This document shows, piece by piece, positions 46,801 to 57,082 of a DNA stretch of 64,000 bases (its first letter is position 1; each line of letters opens with the position of its first letter). A program made the position numbers and the translations under genes. The stretch is from Sarcocystis neurona (Eukaryota > Apicomplexa > Conoidasida > Eucoccidiorida > Sarcocystidae), in assembly GCA_000727475.1 (NCBI GenBank), contig KL647290.1, positions 1,486,910-1,550,909 of the forward strand, in the 5' to 3' direction. The notes under the pieces were generated by a model. It was not told the origin of the DNA. It was given only the letters and a program-made list of their open reading frames with translations, and ran no database searches.

Positions 46801-48213
46801 CTTGGCGGTGTTGCTCCTGATGCAATCGCTGCCGCTGCTGCTCGAACTACGCAGCGCGTCACTACTCGTGCTGTCCACGCCGATGCAGCTGCTTCTTCTT
46901 CTTGTGCTCGCACCGCTCGCACCAGTGCTGCTGCTGCCGCTGTCGCGCGGTCTGGTGCAGCTGCTGGCCTCGACGCTGCCGCCGCTGCTGCTTCTTTTGC
47001 TGACCCCGCTATTGCTATCCCTGTCGCTGCCTCTGCTATCCCTGCTGCTGCTATCACTGCTGCTGCTCTTCCAAATTTCCCGCGGGGTGTATCGACTTCT
47101 ACAGATGCTACTGCTGCTGCTGCTGCGGGCCTCTCCACGGTGTACGCGGCTAGAACGCGACCTGCTGCTTTGAACGGGAGGCCGTGTTGCTGCTGCAGCA
47201 GCAGCTGGAGCTGCGTCCCTTGCAGCAGCAGCCGGAGCTGCGTCTCTTGCAGCAGCAGCGGCCGCAGCAGCCACCAATGCGTCTGTCGCACAAAGCGGAG
47301 CTTCCACTGCAGCAAGAGCGCGGCGGAGTTGTCCGGCAGCAGCATCAGCGTCGTGAGGACCAGCAGGAGGTGAACCGGCAGCAGCAGCAGCAGAGAGCAG
47401 AGCAGTATCAACAGCAGCAAATCGAGAAGCAGCAGGCGGTGAGGCGACACCAGCAGGAGGTGGAGCGGCAGCAGCAGGAAGTGAAGCACCAGGAGCACCA
47501 AAGCAGGGAGAAGCAGGAGCCGTAGCAGAGTCGATTCTTTCCGGCATCCCAGATGCCCCTGCGTATGGACAGTCAAATGGAAGTGTTGCTGCAGCAACAG
47601 CAGCAGCAGCAGGACCGACACCGCAGGGCAGCTGTCTGTGTCCTCCGTGCTCTGCGTCCGAAGAAGCAGCAGCAGCAGCAGTACCAACAACCGCAGCGAC
47701 AGGGGAGGCAGGAGTGGGAAAAACAGCGGTGCCTTCACTAGGGACGGCGGCAGCAGCAGTAGGAAGGAGAAAAGAGGCAGACTTTCTCGGATGCCGCAGC
47801 GGCGACGAGGAGCCGTCTCTTCTAAGGGAAGGCCGCGGAGCAGGCGGCATTGTGATGCAGCAGCAGCAACAGCAGCTGCGAAGGTGGCAGTCACAGCGGC
47901 AGTAGCAGAACAAGAGGAGAGAAGGAAGAGAAGAGAGCAAGAGGAGAAAGAGCTGAAGAAGAAACAGTAGCAGCGGCCCAATGGGAGCACGAGGTGACAG
48001 GAGCTGCAGCAGCGGTAACGGCGTTATACGCAGCCGTAGCCGCAACGACAGCAGCGCCGGAGGGTTCTGCACGCGCAGCAGCTCTCGCAGCCAGGATGCA
48101 GCAGCAGCAACGAGGAGCCAGCAGCAGAGAGGACGGACGAAAAGAGGAGGAGAAGCGGCAGCAGCACAGCTGCAGGAGCAGCACAACAGCGGAAGAAGTA
48201 TCACCAGCAGCAA
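43855..48213 (-). CDS. Ala/Ser/Gln-rich coding region, probable exons of a minus-strand gene
   Basis: One minus frame is open for 1452 codons: Leu-rich start, Ala-rich, Ser/Arg-rich, a His-Gln-Gln-Gln-Pro repeat (45.78-45.93 kb), charged segments and an end region SQHALALGCASASAVDISSH with NNCGTVVAVLRLPF near 44.2 kb that resembles a propeller blade. A second minus frame at 46.7-48.0 kb also looks natural in places (KLRFVRQTHWWLL; GLPFKAAGRVLAAYTVERP, then SVEVDTPRGKFGR), so introns and frame changes are likely and the full-length ORF is unlikely to be one exon. Function unknown. Confidence 0.35.
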   Translation of the reverse strand: MLLVILLPLLCCSCSCAAAASPPLFVRPLCCWLLVAAAASWLRELLRVQNPPALLSLRLRLRITPLPLLQLLSPRAPIGPLLLFLLQLFLLLLSSLPSLLLFCYCRCDCHLRSCCCCCCITMPPAPRPSLRRDGSSSPLRHPRKSASFLLPTAAAAVPSEGTAVFPTPASPVAAVVGTAAAAASSDAEHGGHRQLPCGVGPAAAAVAAATLPFDCPYAGASGMPERIDSATAPASPCFGAPGASLPAAAAPPPAGVASPPAASRFAAVDTALLSAAAAAGSPPAGPHDADAAAGQLRRALAAVEAPLCATDALVAAAAAAAARDAAPAAAARDAAPAAAAAATRPPVQSSRSRSSRVHRGEARSSSSSSICRSRYTPREIWKSSSSDSSSRDSRGSDRDSNSGVSKRSSSGGSVEASSCTRPRDSGSSSTGASGASTRRRSSCIGVDSTSSDALRSSSSSGSDCIRSNTAKSNSSSFDDVDVSSTSSSTVSVAEEAMPVNPCSSNNSGRWSYRSSCIRDRRNSFSSPSSSRSCSPLRIGAWQSCNQRADSSSCREERRRQRRSSSESSSTRSGSGSSCTRGAGRQGGSSSSSSNDSNRDRMRSEPETWSRSLVNGADDGGQRRQKETDGPDEDVGCFLSSGSSSSNSNDSSSNSSSDSVSSKSVGSPQQQEQEDQQQQLRQPRAGRPEGKDDASQLQHSTPARESLLLLHTVQVEASQETQQQAEQKRGRLQQCSSGGEGKGSLAPATKRLCPHMRSSESTQQGNLQHHQQQHQQQPHPQQPHQQQPHQQQPRQQQQHQQQQHQQQPHRQQQCHEQQEDPQQRCHKPTDRQETRQRRNAASLGACFYRADPSREQTESLPSSFSCCDCSSSSSVPQSAATGHQSTAERASGRERRNSRSDASAQAAAAAVGATPAGVVEPRGRREGASAARSPTKAEGEFTAATARKGAAAVERTTGGTAGAAVPGETAAAERMAPAVGKVAGSEKQSDPALPVFHKKDERLEETLKQREKQQEKCTQRCSRRINRVGEEGASALQQQQCSGEHAQPGRGETEAGGETAARKSAEEERVTGSSLQVREERRHVERKEAAVSLQRTREQEEKEEDRQQRSRWEEAADVTAGRRRRRSSSSTAPRPATGGARASGVSLSSSCRRKRNRLSAARAAAPSQHAVAAAAAAPQGAAVQGAASAAARTGILSAATAAADAEVAAADASAAVPRAAGGVAAAFLGAAAASSEGRAARAVAAGAAAGPERRGEPTQVGRGGKNKQQTLRSEERKERKRRRKEGELRRKEDEHVGSKRTTSSSQHALALGCASASAVDISSHSSDNNCGTVVAVLRLPFCPPLFFASAVCPAAASSAAASLLTTSAVSFAAAAASFSAAASPFAAASLLSASAGGPAAAASAAGSACVSANSFSRAFLLLPRPLRLSPASLCCVCCCCCRPFSLSGAWPKT
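45785..45925. repeat. (GCTGCTGCTGGT)n-type minisatellite
   Basis: Degenerate 12- and 15-bp units such as GCTGCTGCTGGTGTG repeat about ten times. On the minus strand they read as alternating Gln-Gln-Gln-Pro-His and Gln-Gln-Gln-Gln-His, in frame with the flanking ORF. Confidence 0.85.
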
Positions 48214-48991
48214 AATTGCCTACCGAAGAAGCCGCACCGGCGGCAACACGAGGGACGCAGGCAACTTTCGCAGCAGCTGCTGCTGCGGAAAAAGACGAGA
48301 AAAAAGGAGAGCCTGACGGAGAGACAACTGTAGAAGTCTACCAGCACAAGAAGCAGCAGCAGCACATCAAAGGCCAGCAGTGAGCAGCAGCCGACAAGAA
48401 AGCCCACGGCGAATCAACAGCAGCAACAGCAGTGGCAGAGTGTGAGCACCACCAGGAAGCAGTAGGAAAAAGGAGGGGGAGGTGCAGCAGCAGAAGCGAA
48501 GGACTGCTGCTACATCGGGGTAGGTTTGACGCGCAGCAGCACACACCGAGAGACAAAGGCGAAGAGAACAGTGGCAGGAAAAGAGTGTGGAACGCAGAGG
48601 ACGAAGGAAACAGAAAGAGGAGAAGAAAAGTAGATAACAGGCAGGAAAAGATACAGAAGGAGGTGGACAGATGAACACGAGGAGCAAGCCAATGCCAGAG
48701 GTCGGGCGGGTACGACGAGTGAAACGTCAAGAGAGAGAGAGTGAAGAAGAGAAGGGAGGAGACGAAAAAAGAGGAAACGAGCACGCAGACGCCGAAAAGT
48801 TGGAGGACGAAGATAAGAAGAACCCGCTTGCTTGTGCGTCACCCTCTCCGAACTACTGCATTCGTCTTCTTGGGCACTTCCCGCGGTCCTGCAGGTTGTG
48901 CTACTGCTCCCCTGCAGCAGCAGTGAAGCTCCTCTTGTGCTGCTGCTGCTGTCGCCGCTACTCTGCGTTGCAGCAGTCCATGGGGCCATAC

Positions 48992-49150
48992 CTGCTACGA
49001 CTTCGAGGACAGAAAGTCGCGCCAGTCCTGCACCCCAGCTGCTGCTGCTGCGGTAAATCAGCAGCGAAAAGAGTCCCTGTGCTGGCTTCAAAATGGCCAG
49101 GAACGGTCGCCGTTCCTCCCACACGTTGGACTTCGCACGACTGCAGACAC
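48992..49150 (-). CDS. 159-nt exon with beta-strand pattern
   Basis: The minus strand has a CTTTCCCACAG acceptor before 49150 and a GTAGCAG|GTATGG donor after 48992. It encodes VCSRAKSNVWEERRPFLAIL, KPAQGLFSLLIYRSSSSW and GAGLARLSVLEVVA, phase 1 to phase 1. Hydrophobic alternation fits beta strands of a propeller or PH-like domain; I cannot decide which. It lies at the edge of the repeat-rich segment and probably belongs to the same minus-strand gene as the exons at 43-48 kb. Confidence 0.45.
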
Positions 49151-49358
49151 CTGTGGGAAAGTATAGCTCAACACGTGTAGCTGTATATCGCAAACATGTA
49201 ATGGTGTTGTTATACTCTGTATGAGTATACCTATGAAAAACACACATGTGTAGCTATGTGTCCAGGGAGAGAAAAAACAGCTGTTGATTGCAGTGCCTAT
49301 GCCGCTCTAGGAGAGAGAGAGAGGAGTACCGGCGTCTAAAGGAGAAAGAGCATTTCTG

Positions 49359-49892
49359 TCAATTTCTTCGCCTCGTGTGCATTAAGGAAGAACTTTCGAT
49401 TTCTCCCAGATAGAGGCAGGAAAATGCCACTCTTGTTTTTTCATTAGTGGAGCGTCGAAACGGGGTAGCTCCCTGTTCTTCTCCTCCTTCGCCGGAGACA
49501 GAGAAGACAGCCCCTGCACATAGTCCGTTCTTCACCGGGCACTTGCACAAGAAGGGACACAGATCTGTCGTCTGCAGCATACTTGCCACTTCTCGAGTCC
49601 TCTCCTGATAGAACGAAAGCAAGAAGAACAGAATTGTTCTCCTGCAGCACTTCTACAGGTCTTCAAAAGCTGCAGCTATACACAAAAGACCACGTGGCTC
49701 GACGGGTGTAAAGTCAGTACCAGCGTGACGCCTTCTTTGCACAACAAGTAATCTCATAAGAGCCTCCCAAAAAACTGTCCTTCGCTTGTGGTTACCCCGG
49801 AGTATATGAAGAGAGTGATAGCCGGCAGCTTTACAGCGGTGAGCGGTTCTTTGACATTTTTGCAGGGAAGAGAACCACCAGACGCCTTGCAC
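49359..49892 (-). CDS. Candidate 5' exons of the minus-strand gene
   Basis: Two minus-strand ORFs share one frame and are separated by a stop near 49653. Upstream: GNHKRRTVFWEALMRLLVVQ and RHAGTDFTPVEPRGLLCIAA. Downstream: REVASMLQTTDLCPFLCKCP, NGLCAGAVFSVSGEGGEEQG and TRVAFSCLYLGEIESSSL. Both lack homopolymer runs and look protein-like. A short intron over the stop is plausible (a GTAGAA donor is present), but the phases I tried did not close cleanly, and another upstream frame (LPAITLFIYSGVTTSEGQFF) is equally natural. Confidence 0.3.
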
Positions 49893-49979
49893 AACAAGAT
49901 TTCTCCTGTCGGCTCACCAGTTCACAGAAAGACAGGAAAGAGAGAAAGAGGAGGAAGAAAGAGAAGGCGCATCTGTGGT

Positions 49980-50260
49980 GTCCGAAGTTATGCATAGAGA
50001 TATATATACGGAGAGGAAGACATATATCCCCAAACCGATAGATAAATACACACACACACGCACACACGCACGCATATATATACATATATATGTATATATA
50101 TTTTTCAAGCGTACGGTCGTACAAGTACGCACCTATATATGTATAGAGAGAGGCGTATGTGCATCCGTTTTTGGATACGCGTACACATATATTTGTTTAT
50201 ATATGTACATTTGTGTATGTGCGTGTATGAATCGACTTCAAATATACGTTACTGTGAAGA
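49980..50260. repeat. CA/TA microsatellite, last block of the repeat-rich segment
   Basis: CACACACGCACACACGCACG is followed by ATATAT tracts up to about 50110, and TATATATG fragments run to 50230. After this block I find no dense CAG or TA repeat in the remaining 13.7 kb apart from one short TATC/TATA patch near 52590-52640. Confidence 0.9.
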
Positions 50261-50411
50261 AACAGATGTAACGGGACTGTATTAGGAGGCTCTGCAAAGA
50301 GAAAGGGACAGACACATCTGTATCCAGACACGCGAGATGGTACAAATGTGTATGTGCGGGTACTTCTGTAGGAATCGTCCGCGTGAGTGTAGCTTGCGTC
50401 CTGCAGGTGAT

Positions 50412-50885
50412 TCACTTGTTAGCCAGGAAGCAGCCCGAAAGAAGGGATGTACAAATCGGAGTTACAGCCCTGCTTTCTTTAAGTATCTGTACCAAGGCAG
50501 CGGCTCTTTCTAATGCCGTGGTATCGACATGTGAATTTATGCGTCCCTCTTCTCTATCTCTCGTGGCTTGGAGCACGTAGAAGTCTATACGGAGACGCTG
50601 CAGCGTGCACATCACACGGTGTCGCCTGCAGGCAGCAACAGAAGAAGCAACTGCCCACGAATTTCGTGTGAGCAACGTTGTGTGCCCACTTTCTATAGGC
50701 TACAATTCGAACAAAAAGTAGGCCTGGTTTTCCCTAATGTGCGCATGAGACGCTGTTCTTTGTCTATTGTGATGAAAGCGCCGCACTTTTGGCAACGAAA
50801 CAGCAGATCTGTCTGGAGAAAATTGTTTTCTACCTCTAGCAAAGTTCGAAACGGGGAAGTAAAAGTGAAGAGAAGACAGTTGTCT
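50412..50885 (-). CDS. Small minus-strand gene fragment with zinc-ribbon-like motif (two exons, border unresolved)
   Basis: The upstream exon opens after an ATATTCAG acceptor at 50885 and reads LLFTFTSPFRTLLEVENNFL, LFRCQKCGAFITID and GKTRPTFCSNC. The Cys-x2-Cys...Cys-x2-Cys layout, about 27 residues between pairs, is a zinc ribbon pattern. A stop follows two codons later, so a donor is needed near 50690. The downstream exon ends TTALERAAALVQILKESRAV, TPICTSLLSGCFLANK and a stop at 50412. Acceptors near 50630 and 50598 exist, but no pair keeps the last Cys and the phase together, so the join is open. There are no homopolymer runs, in contrast to the DNA left of 50 kb. Family not identified. 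Confidence 0.4.
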
Positions 50886-50959
50886 CTGAATATGCAGCAG
50901 AAGACGAAAACGAAGAAACACCACACACGTAGGAACGAAACACGCAAAAGCCCGTCAAA

Positions 50960-53900
50960 CAGATCACACGCAGGTACATAAACATTCGCACGCTTTCAAG
51001 TAAAACAATCGTGGAAGCACTTGTACCATCCGCCCCATTATGTCGCGCTCTCCCTCCGTAAACATATTTACGTATACGTGTGCATGTGTCTTTCACCACT
51101 GTCGGTCCTGCGGACAGGCGCTGACCCTACAAGTCTTCCATGAAGAGGATGCGACTAAGTCTAGAAAAATAAACCTTCGGATAGTGCGACTTCGAAACCG
51201 TGACCGTAATAAATTTGAATGGTATCCCAGCCGGCAAACAAACTGACTTGAGACTGCACGCAACATGTCCGGGTGAACAGACAGAAAAACCGTGATACTG
51301 CATGTCTTCAAGAAGACGCATACAAACCTGTAAAACCCGAGCGGACGCAGTTGCATTGCACGGAGCTAAAACAGAAACGCGTGTACGACTACATACACAT
51401 ACGAAAACGCCTACGTATATACATTTGTAGGTGAATATCTTTGTTAGCAGTACCCGCCGAAATTCCGCACACGCCTTACCCTGTAACGTGTGTTATAACA
51501 CACAATGGGACAGAATGCACACCTGAAGTGCTTTCAACTTTTGGAAACTGCATCAGAAATACTGATTCCGACAAAGGAGAACGCAATCACACACAGGCAC
51601 AATTCTTAAAAATCGATAATGGTAGCCGTACGTGGGAGACGTCCTTCAGAAAATGCGGCTAGTGCCGAAAACGTGCCCACTAGAGATAAAGACGCAGAAA
51701 GGATTTGAACTGAGAGGGGAGAAGTGAAATTTGTTTTCTTTTTCTGAGTTTTATCCTGGTGCTCAACAGTTGCGACCGAAAATATAGATGTGGTTGCGAG
51801 ATCAATCAACTTCGGGGGTCGCACGCAAAATTCTGCACACTAAAAATAAATTTTGACGTCTCTAGTTGTACGAGAGATTACGCACGATCGAAGTAAACTA
51901 CACAGTCTTTAATAGGAAGCGGTTGTTGAAATTTTTCAAGGGAAAGTAACTTTTTACGTAGCACACACATTTTAATGGGAGAGGGGGGCTTCAGCCCACA
52001 AGACAGCGGATTTGTCACGGAGGGCTATTCGTTCAGTGTATCCTTCACTTGCCAGAAGACACTTGTTTGTTGTAAATTGAGGAGTACCGTGGGCATATTT
52101 CTAGTTGAGTTACCATCTCCCAAGTCGTAGCAGTCCCTACGGTTGACATGTACAAAAAAAAACGTATACGTTCATCTTCTCGTGTATGGTCGATGACCGC
52201 CTCCTGTGTTGCCGCATCTGAGGTATAGGCGCACCGTTCCACATCACGGCCTGACCGCACCGCTAGCCCACTCTCCCTTTCTGTCTTTTCGCCATGGTAA
52301 CATCGGCAGCGAACGGTTCTGCAGGCGCGAGTCTATGCCTGCAAGCCCGTTAGTTAGTTAGTCCTGATAAAGATGTTGTTAAGAGAGTAAGAGTAGTACT
52401 GGTGTGTACTGTGCTCAGTGTTGTTACAGGAATAACGATGGTAACAGGCAAGAGAAATGGAGGGTATGCCTTTCCTGTGGGCAGCTGCCTGGACTTCCCC
52501 ATCTAAATAAGCGTCCAGAAAGGAAGCCCTCCGAATTAGCTACCCCTTGCGCACGATGGAGCTATATGAGTTAAGCCAATAAGTGTACATGTACGCCTAT
52601 CTATCTATCTGTCTATATGAATGTGTATATATCTATATATGTGAGCATGTGTATGGTGTGTAGCGGGTATCAGAAGGAATGAGTAGTCAGTCTAGTCATC
52701 ATTAGAATGAGCAGAGGAGGAACCATGTAGTCGAGTTGCTTATATGCAACTCCATTAAGTTACAAGGCGTTCGAGGTGCGGCTCTGTTCGTGATTCTTGG
52801 CTCAGAGGACTGACCACAGAACCACTAAGATCGAGGGCCACGACAGTATTGGATGCCCATCAGTGTGCACGTATTCACACATGTGATTTCGGACGTATTG
52901 GGAGCTACACCTATGCACATACGTGTATACACACATGAGAATATACAATATACATAGTTATTCATACGGGTTCGTTTGTATACCTCTGCCTCTATACGGT
53001 TTAAACGGACACAGGCGCATTTGTATGCGTACTGGTGTATGAGTGCACACGTGTACAATAATACCAGTGCCGTGAGTGGAACGAAAAAGTGCGTCTTGGT
53101 TTCCGTGGGCTGCGCGAGCGAATCCAGGCAAGCCACCGATGCAGAAGCAGCTATACTAGTTGTAGGTCCCTGCTTTTCAAAGGCGCGGACTGCTGGGGTG
53201 ATAACCCCAAACGAAAGCATAGAACGTGAACACTGTTGTCATTTACCATTTACTGCTGTTGGGGCACGGACTGTACGCGGAAGCATGGGAGAAGGGGACA
53301 GAGTTAAGGGATTTACTGACAAGAATTACTATCGTCTATCAGAAAACTATAGGGTCGTTCCTTGGCGTGTGAGGTTCTTGAGTGCAATTAGAACACAACC
53401 ACAAGGCCGGCTAGCAAACGCATACGACGTGCATTTGCTCGTGCGTCACAGGTGACATGTACATGCGCCTTAGCAGGCGCCGCTCCGGACAAAGGGAAAG
53501 ACTGCCACATAGATCACTCCTGTCTACCGGTACGCATATGCGTGTGTATGTTCTTGTATGTGTAAGCATCCCCCTGAGCTGCGAAAATTATATCTACGCG
53601 GTCGACCTATACGTGTGTAGCACATACTCACACACGTAACCCACCACCTGGGTCACACATGCCGCGTAACCCACCAGTATGCTCAAATTCTTTTCCGTCT
53701 ACGAAACACAAGACGTACACGCGACCTGGGATAAGTGTAGAGGGGAAGGTGAGGGGGACTGGTGGGTTTTTACACCTTTTGTGTAGCACTCTTTAACCAC
53801 TCACCCTGCTGGACGGCCAGGTTTCCACTATTTAAATCGCGCCCAGTCGGGATGCACAGGTGTCTCTACACGATATGGCACATCGACTACACGTGTACTG

Positions 53901-56580
53901 CGAGCGGCGTGACACCTTCAGGGTGCAGACTGTGGATACACAAGGAGCGAGGATGAGACAGAGAAGCACAGATCATGCGCAGTACGCGATCAAAATGCAC
54001 ATATATATGAGTATACATCACATCCTGTAAGCATTTACGGTATGTGTATGCATCCCCGGGGCACTGAACAATTAGTGTCCACAAGGTAATTTATAGCTAC
54101 ATTTATGTGAAGGATGCACACAACGTACGAAGCATAGTCATTTTATGTATACATGTACTCCGTGGCTCACAGTGTGCGTACATAGGTGCTGAAGTTGTAT
54201 AGTGCAAGCTCCCTGTGTGCGTACGCACAGTCTGCAGTGTGCCCTCATCCATGCTTTTCCGCACCCTGGTACCTTAAACGGCGCAGCGGGCTTTTTAACT
54301 GCCGTGTCCCTACGGCGGAGTAGACTACACTAACACCTTGTCAATTCTTTAAAGTGAAGCGGTGTAAGTTTCGCCAACGAAGCTTTTCGGTAGGTGCTGC
54401 AATTGTTGCTCGGAGGTCGCCTCAGGGCCACATACACTCAGAGAGTGAGATTCTGAACATGTGCCTATGCACCATTTTGAGATGCCACACGCACTGTGAA
54501 GAAGACGCCTCTTCTTCTTTTCTCGGGCACATCTCAGGAGAGCCACGCAGGAGTGTGCCACACCCGAGTTCGACGTGGGAATCATCAAAGAGGCACACAC
54601 CGACACGTGTTCAGCTGCAACATGGTTGCTTGTGCTACTACTTCCGGTCATGATCCGTCAGGATATTAGGACGGAGTACATCGTTGGAAAGTGCTCACTT
54701 TCGTCGAAATGCGTCGTGTGTACAGTTCAGTGCTCCGAATCCGTGGCATCCTCATTTTGATCTGCAGAAGGATGGAGCATGTGCGCAGTGCCTGCACACA
54801 ACTGCTGGCGACCCCGGCTGCTGTCAGGATGCTTTCTGTTTGGCACGTGAAGTGACTTAGCAGGAAGCACTCAACTAGCCACGTTGTCGAATGAAAAACG
54901 TACTGCTGTTGAGCTCTGTGCAGGTCAAGGAGACACACCGTCTGTACTCATCAGCTGCAAGGCCATTAGTGAAAGGCAAAGAAAGTAGTCACGACGAGTG
55001 TGGTTAAGGGTGGCGTACTAGCCATGCGGGTATGGGCTCGTTCAGGGACACCGCGGCTGATCTCCCCGCACGCTCGGCAGCCAGCGGCGCCTAATCGTCG
55101 ATACGTGTCGCGGAACAAAGTATCTTTCAGCTGTTTCTCCCGTAATCGACTCCATCCAACCCTTTCACAGCCACAATGTCGCATTTCTGTTCCCTGTTTT
55201 CGCATAAACTCTGTACACAAGCGGGCGCGTTACCCTTCTTCCCTCGCGCTGTTGAGGAACCAGAAGGGAGAGAGCCCCCGCTGGTTACGAGGCAGTTGCG
55301 TGGAAACAAAACCACTGACTGCCGTCGCTGAACAGCTGCATGACTATTGAAGCCGATCCTCGTCATCAGTGCAGGCTGCTTCGATTTTTGTAATAGCAGC
55401 AGCCGCGGGAAACGCGGACATTTAGAAGCGAAAGGAGGCGTGCGGAGCAAATCGTTGGATACAGGCAGTAGGTAGGCGTGTGCACATTTTCGTCGTAGAC
55501 AGTGGCTTTTTGCGAGAATTACGGTTGCAGCCATTGCGAAGAGGAATCTTGTCGCTGAGATGGTGTAATTTGATACCCGGTGAGATCAGTCGTTCTCCTC
55601 AATAATGTGGTGACTAAGTGGCTTGCAAAGTGACTTTTTGAGGACTTTGCGGGTAAAATGTTGGCTGTATGGCGTGCAGAGCGCCTCTGTAAAGTTCCAC
55701 GACAGCGCCGGAACCAGACGCGTGTGACTCTCCATACGTACAGGATTTGTAGCATCCATTGAGATGGAAGACTGGAGTAGTTAGGGGAGTTGTTTACCTT
55801 CGACACGACGTCCCCCGTGACTAGCTTTCCAGTGCCCGACGTCGCAGGTCTTGCAAAGCGCTTGTCCAGGGTTCTTTAGTCACTACGGAAGGCGACAGTG
55901 ACGATTTGCAAACCTAAGTAGTACAGGGGGTATAATTCGATGCGGACAAAGTGCGTCTCGATTTTAGCTTTCAGAAGGAGCGAACCCCCGTTCCGTATTT
56001 GTGTCAATTTTCGGCTGAACGGGTACCACTGCGGCCACGAAGAGAGCTGCGTATCCGGAAGACACAGAGGAATTGATCTTGGATAATCTATCTGCTTTTG
56101 TTCACGATACCGTTTGAAGGCCGGAGTAGTGACACACAGGAGCAGAAGTGCCCGGTGTAAAGCGCGTCGCACTCTTGTGCGACTGCACTCGTGGAACATT
56201 GATCTGCAACACATATTCATACGCAAAGAAATGCCATTCCCACGTGCACTGATCGACTACAGGACTGTGTAGATGTTGACGCGTATATACGCAGTCTATG
56301 TTACACGTCGTCCTCGCGCGTGTGTCCAGAATGTGTGTGTAGAACTGCCCTGAGGTAGAATTGTGCCACCAGAGACCTATATTTTCCTCCGACGTACTGT
56401 GACATCAAGTTCTTCGTTTCTCTCTGGTTTGAAACACCGTTCAGGTCATATCCCTTCCACTCTTCCATCGCCGCTGAACATTTGCCCAGGTGTAGTAGTA
56501 CCCGTCAGCCTGCCCCCTCCGTCTGCTCTCCACCGTATTCATCATCATTGCAGCTGCTACTGCCATCTTCCATAGCTTGA
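50960..56580. other. Repeat-poor stretch without a supportable gene
   Basis: Base composition is mixed, with no CAG repeats and only one short TATC/TATA patch near 52590-52640. ORFs on both strands are under 160 codons. Slightly protein-like pieces occur at 51110-51246 (plus; ALTLQVFHEEDATKSRK) and 53281-53455 (plus; KGFTDKNYYRLSENYRVVPW), but neither has a convincing start, splice context or domain. Small exons, UTRs or non-coding RNA could be present; I cannot show any. Confidence 0.5.
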
Positions 56581-56581
56581 G

Positions 56582-57082
56582 ATGGCGCAGTATCCCTACC
56601 TGCAGACTGCTCACACGGGCGCCTTTGAGGGCTTCCTGCCCTCTACCGCTGCTGTTGAGGGCGGCTACAGTCCGAGGGCGGCTCAATATTTCTCTGAGCG
56701 AGCAGAGCGAGAAGTAGCTGCGCCTAGAATTATCCACGAACGTGAATACCCACAGCCCTGGCCACAAGCCTATATTTCCGGCCGGCCTGGACCGCTTCAG
56801 TATGGGGTTCCGTACTCCGGTGGCTACGATCCCGGCGTGTATGCCGTCTCGACGGCTCTGTTTACGTCCAGCGGAGCATTTCAGTCTATCCCAATAAGAG
56901 CGGGACCTATCTTCCGAAGACGGAGACGCGGGGACTGCCAGTCAGAGTGGAGCAACGCATTCGTTAGTCGCGTGGACCCTTGTGAATGCACGTACCCTGA
57001 AGAGACCTACACTCCCTACGAAGTGGCGCGCTACAGAGACCAGCTAGGAAATTCACATACAACACTGGATTTCTCCAGATGA
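56582..57082 (+). CDS. Single-exon 166-residue protein of unknown function
   Basis: The ORF starts at an ATG followed by GCG and ends at a TGA; no repeat tracts interrupt it. The sequence is Tyr/Pro/Gly-rich at the N-terminal half (YLQTAHTGAFEGFLPSTAAV; GRPGPLQYGVPYSGGYDPGV), with no signal peptide and no membrane segment. The second half has a basic patch FRRRRRGD followed by VDPCECTYPEETYTPYEVAR. Three Cys are clustered late in the chain. Codon use and the absence of homopolymers fit the repeat-poor segment. I do not recognise the family; a cortical or inner-membrane-complex-associated protein is one possibility, by Tyr/Pro composition only. Nothing similar lies next to it, and no intron is needed. 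Confidence 0.6.
   Translation: MAQYPYLQTAHTGAFEGFLPSTAAVEGGYSPRAAQYFSERAEREVAAPRIIHEREYPQPWPQAYISGRPGPLQYGVPYSGGYDPGVYAVSTALFTSSGAFQSIPIRAGPIFRRRRRGDCQSEWSNAFVSRVDPCECTYPEETYTPYEVARYRDQLGNSHTTLDFSR

Noticed and set aside
51040..51246. Plus-strand ORF with HHCRSCG, resembling the start of a FYVE-type zinc finger
   Set aside because: The remaining Cys pairs and basic motif of FYVE domains are missing and there is no supporting exon context.
53281..53455. Protein-like plus stretch GFTDKNYYRLSENYRVVPWR
   Set aside because: Short, without a domain, start or splice evidence; upstream part of the ORF looks random.
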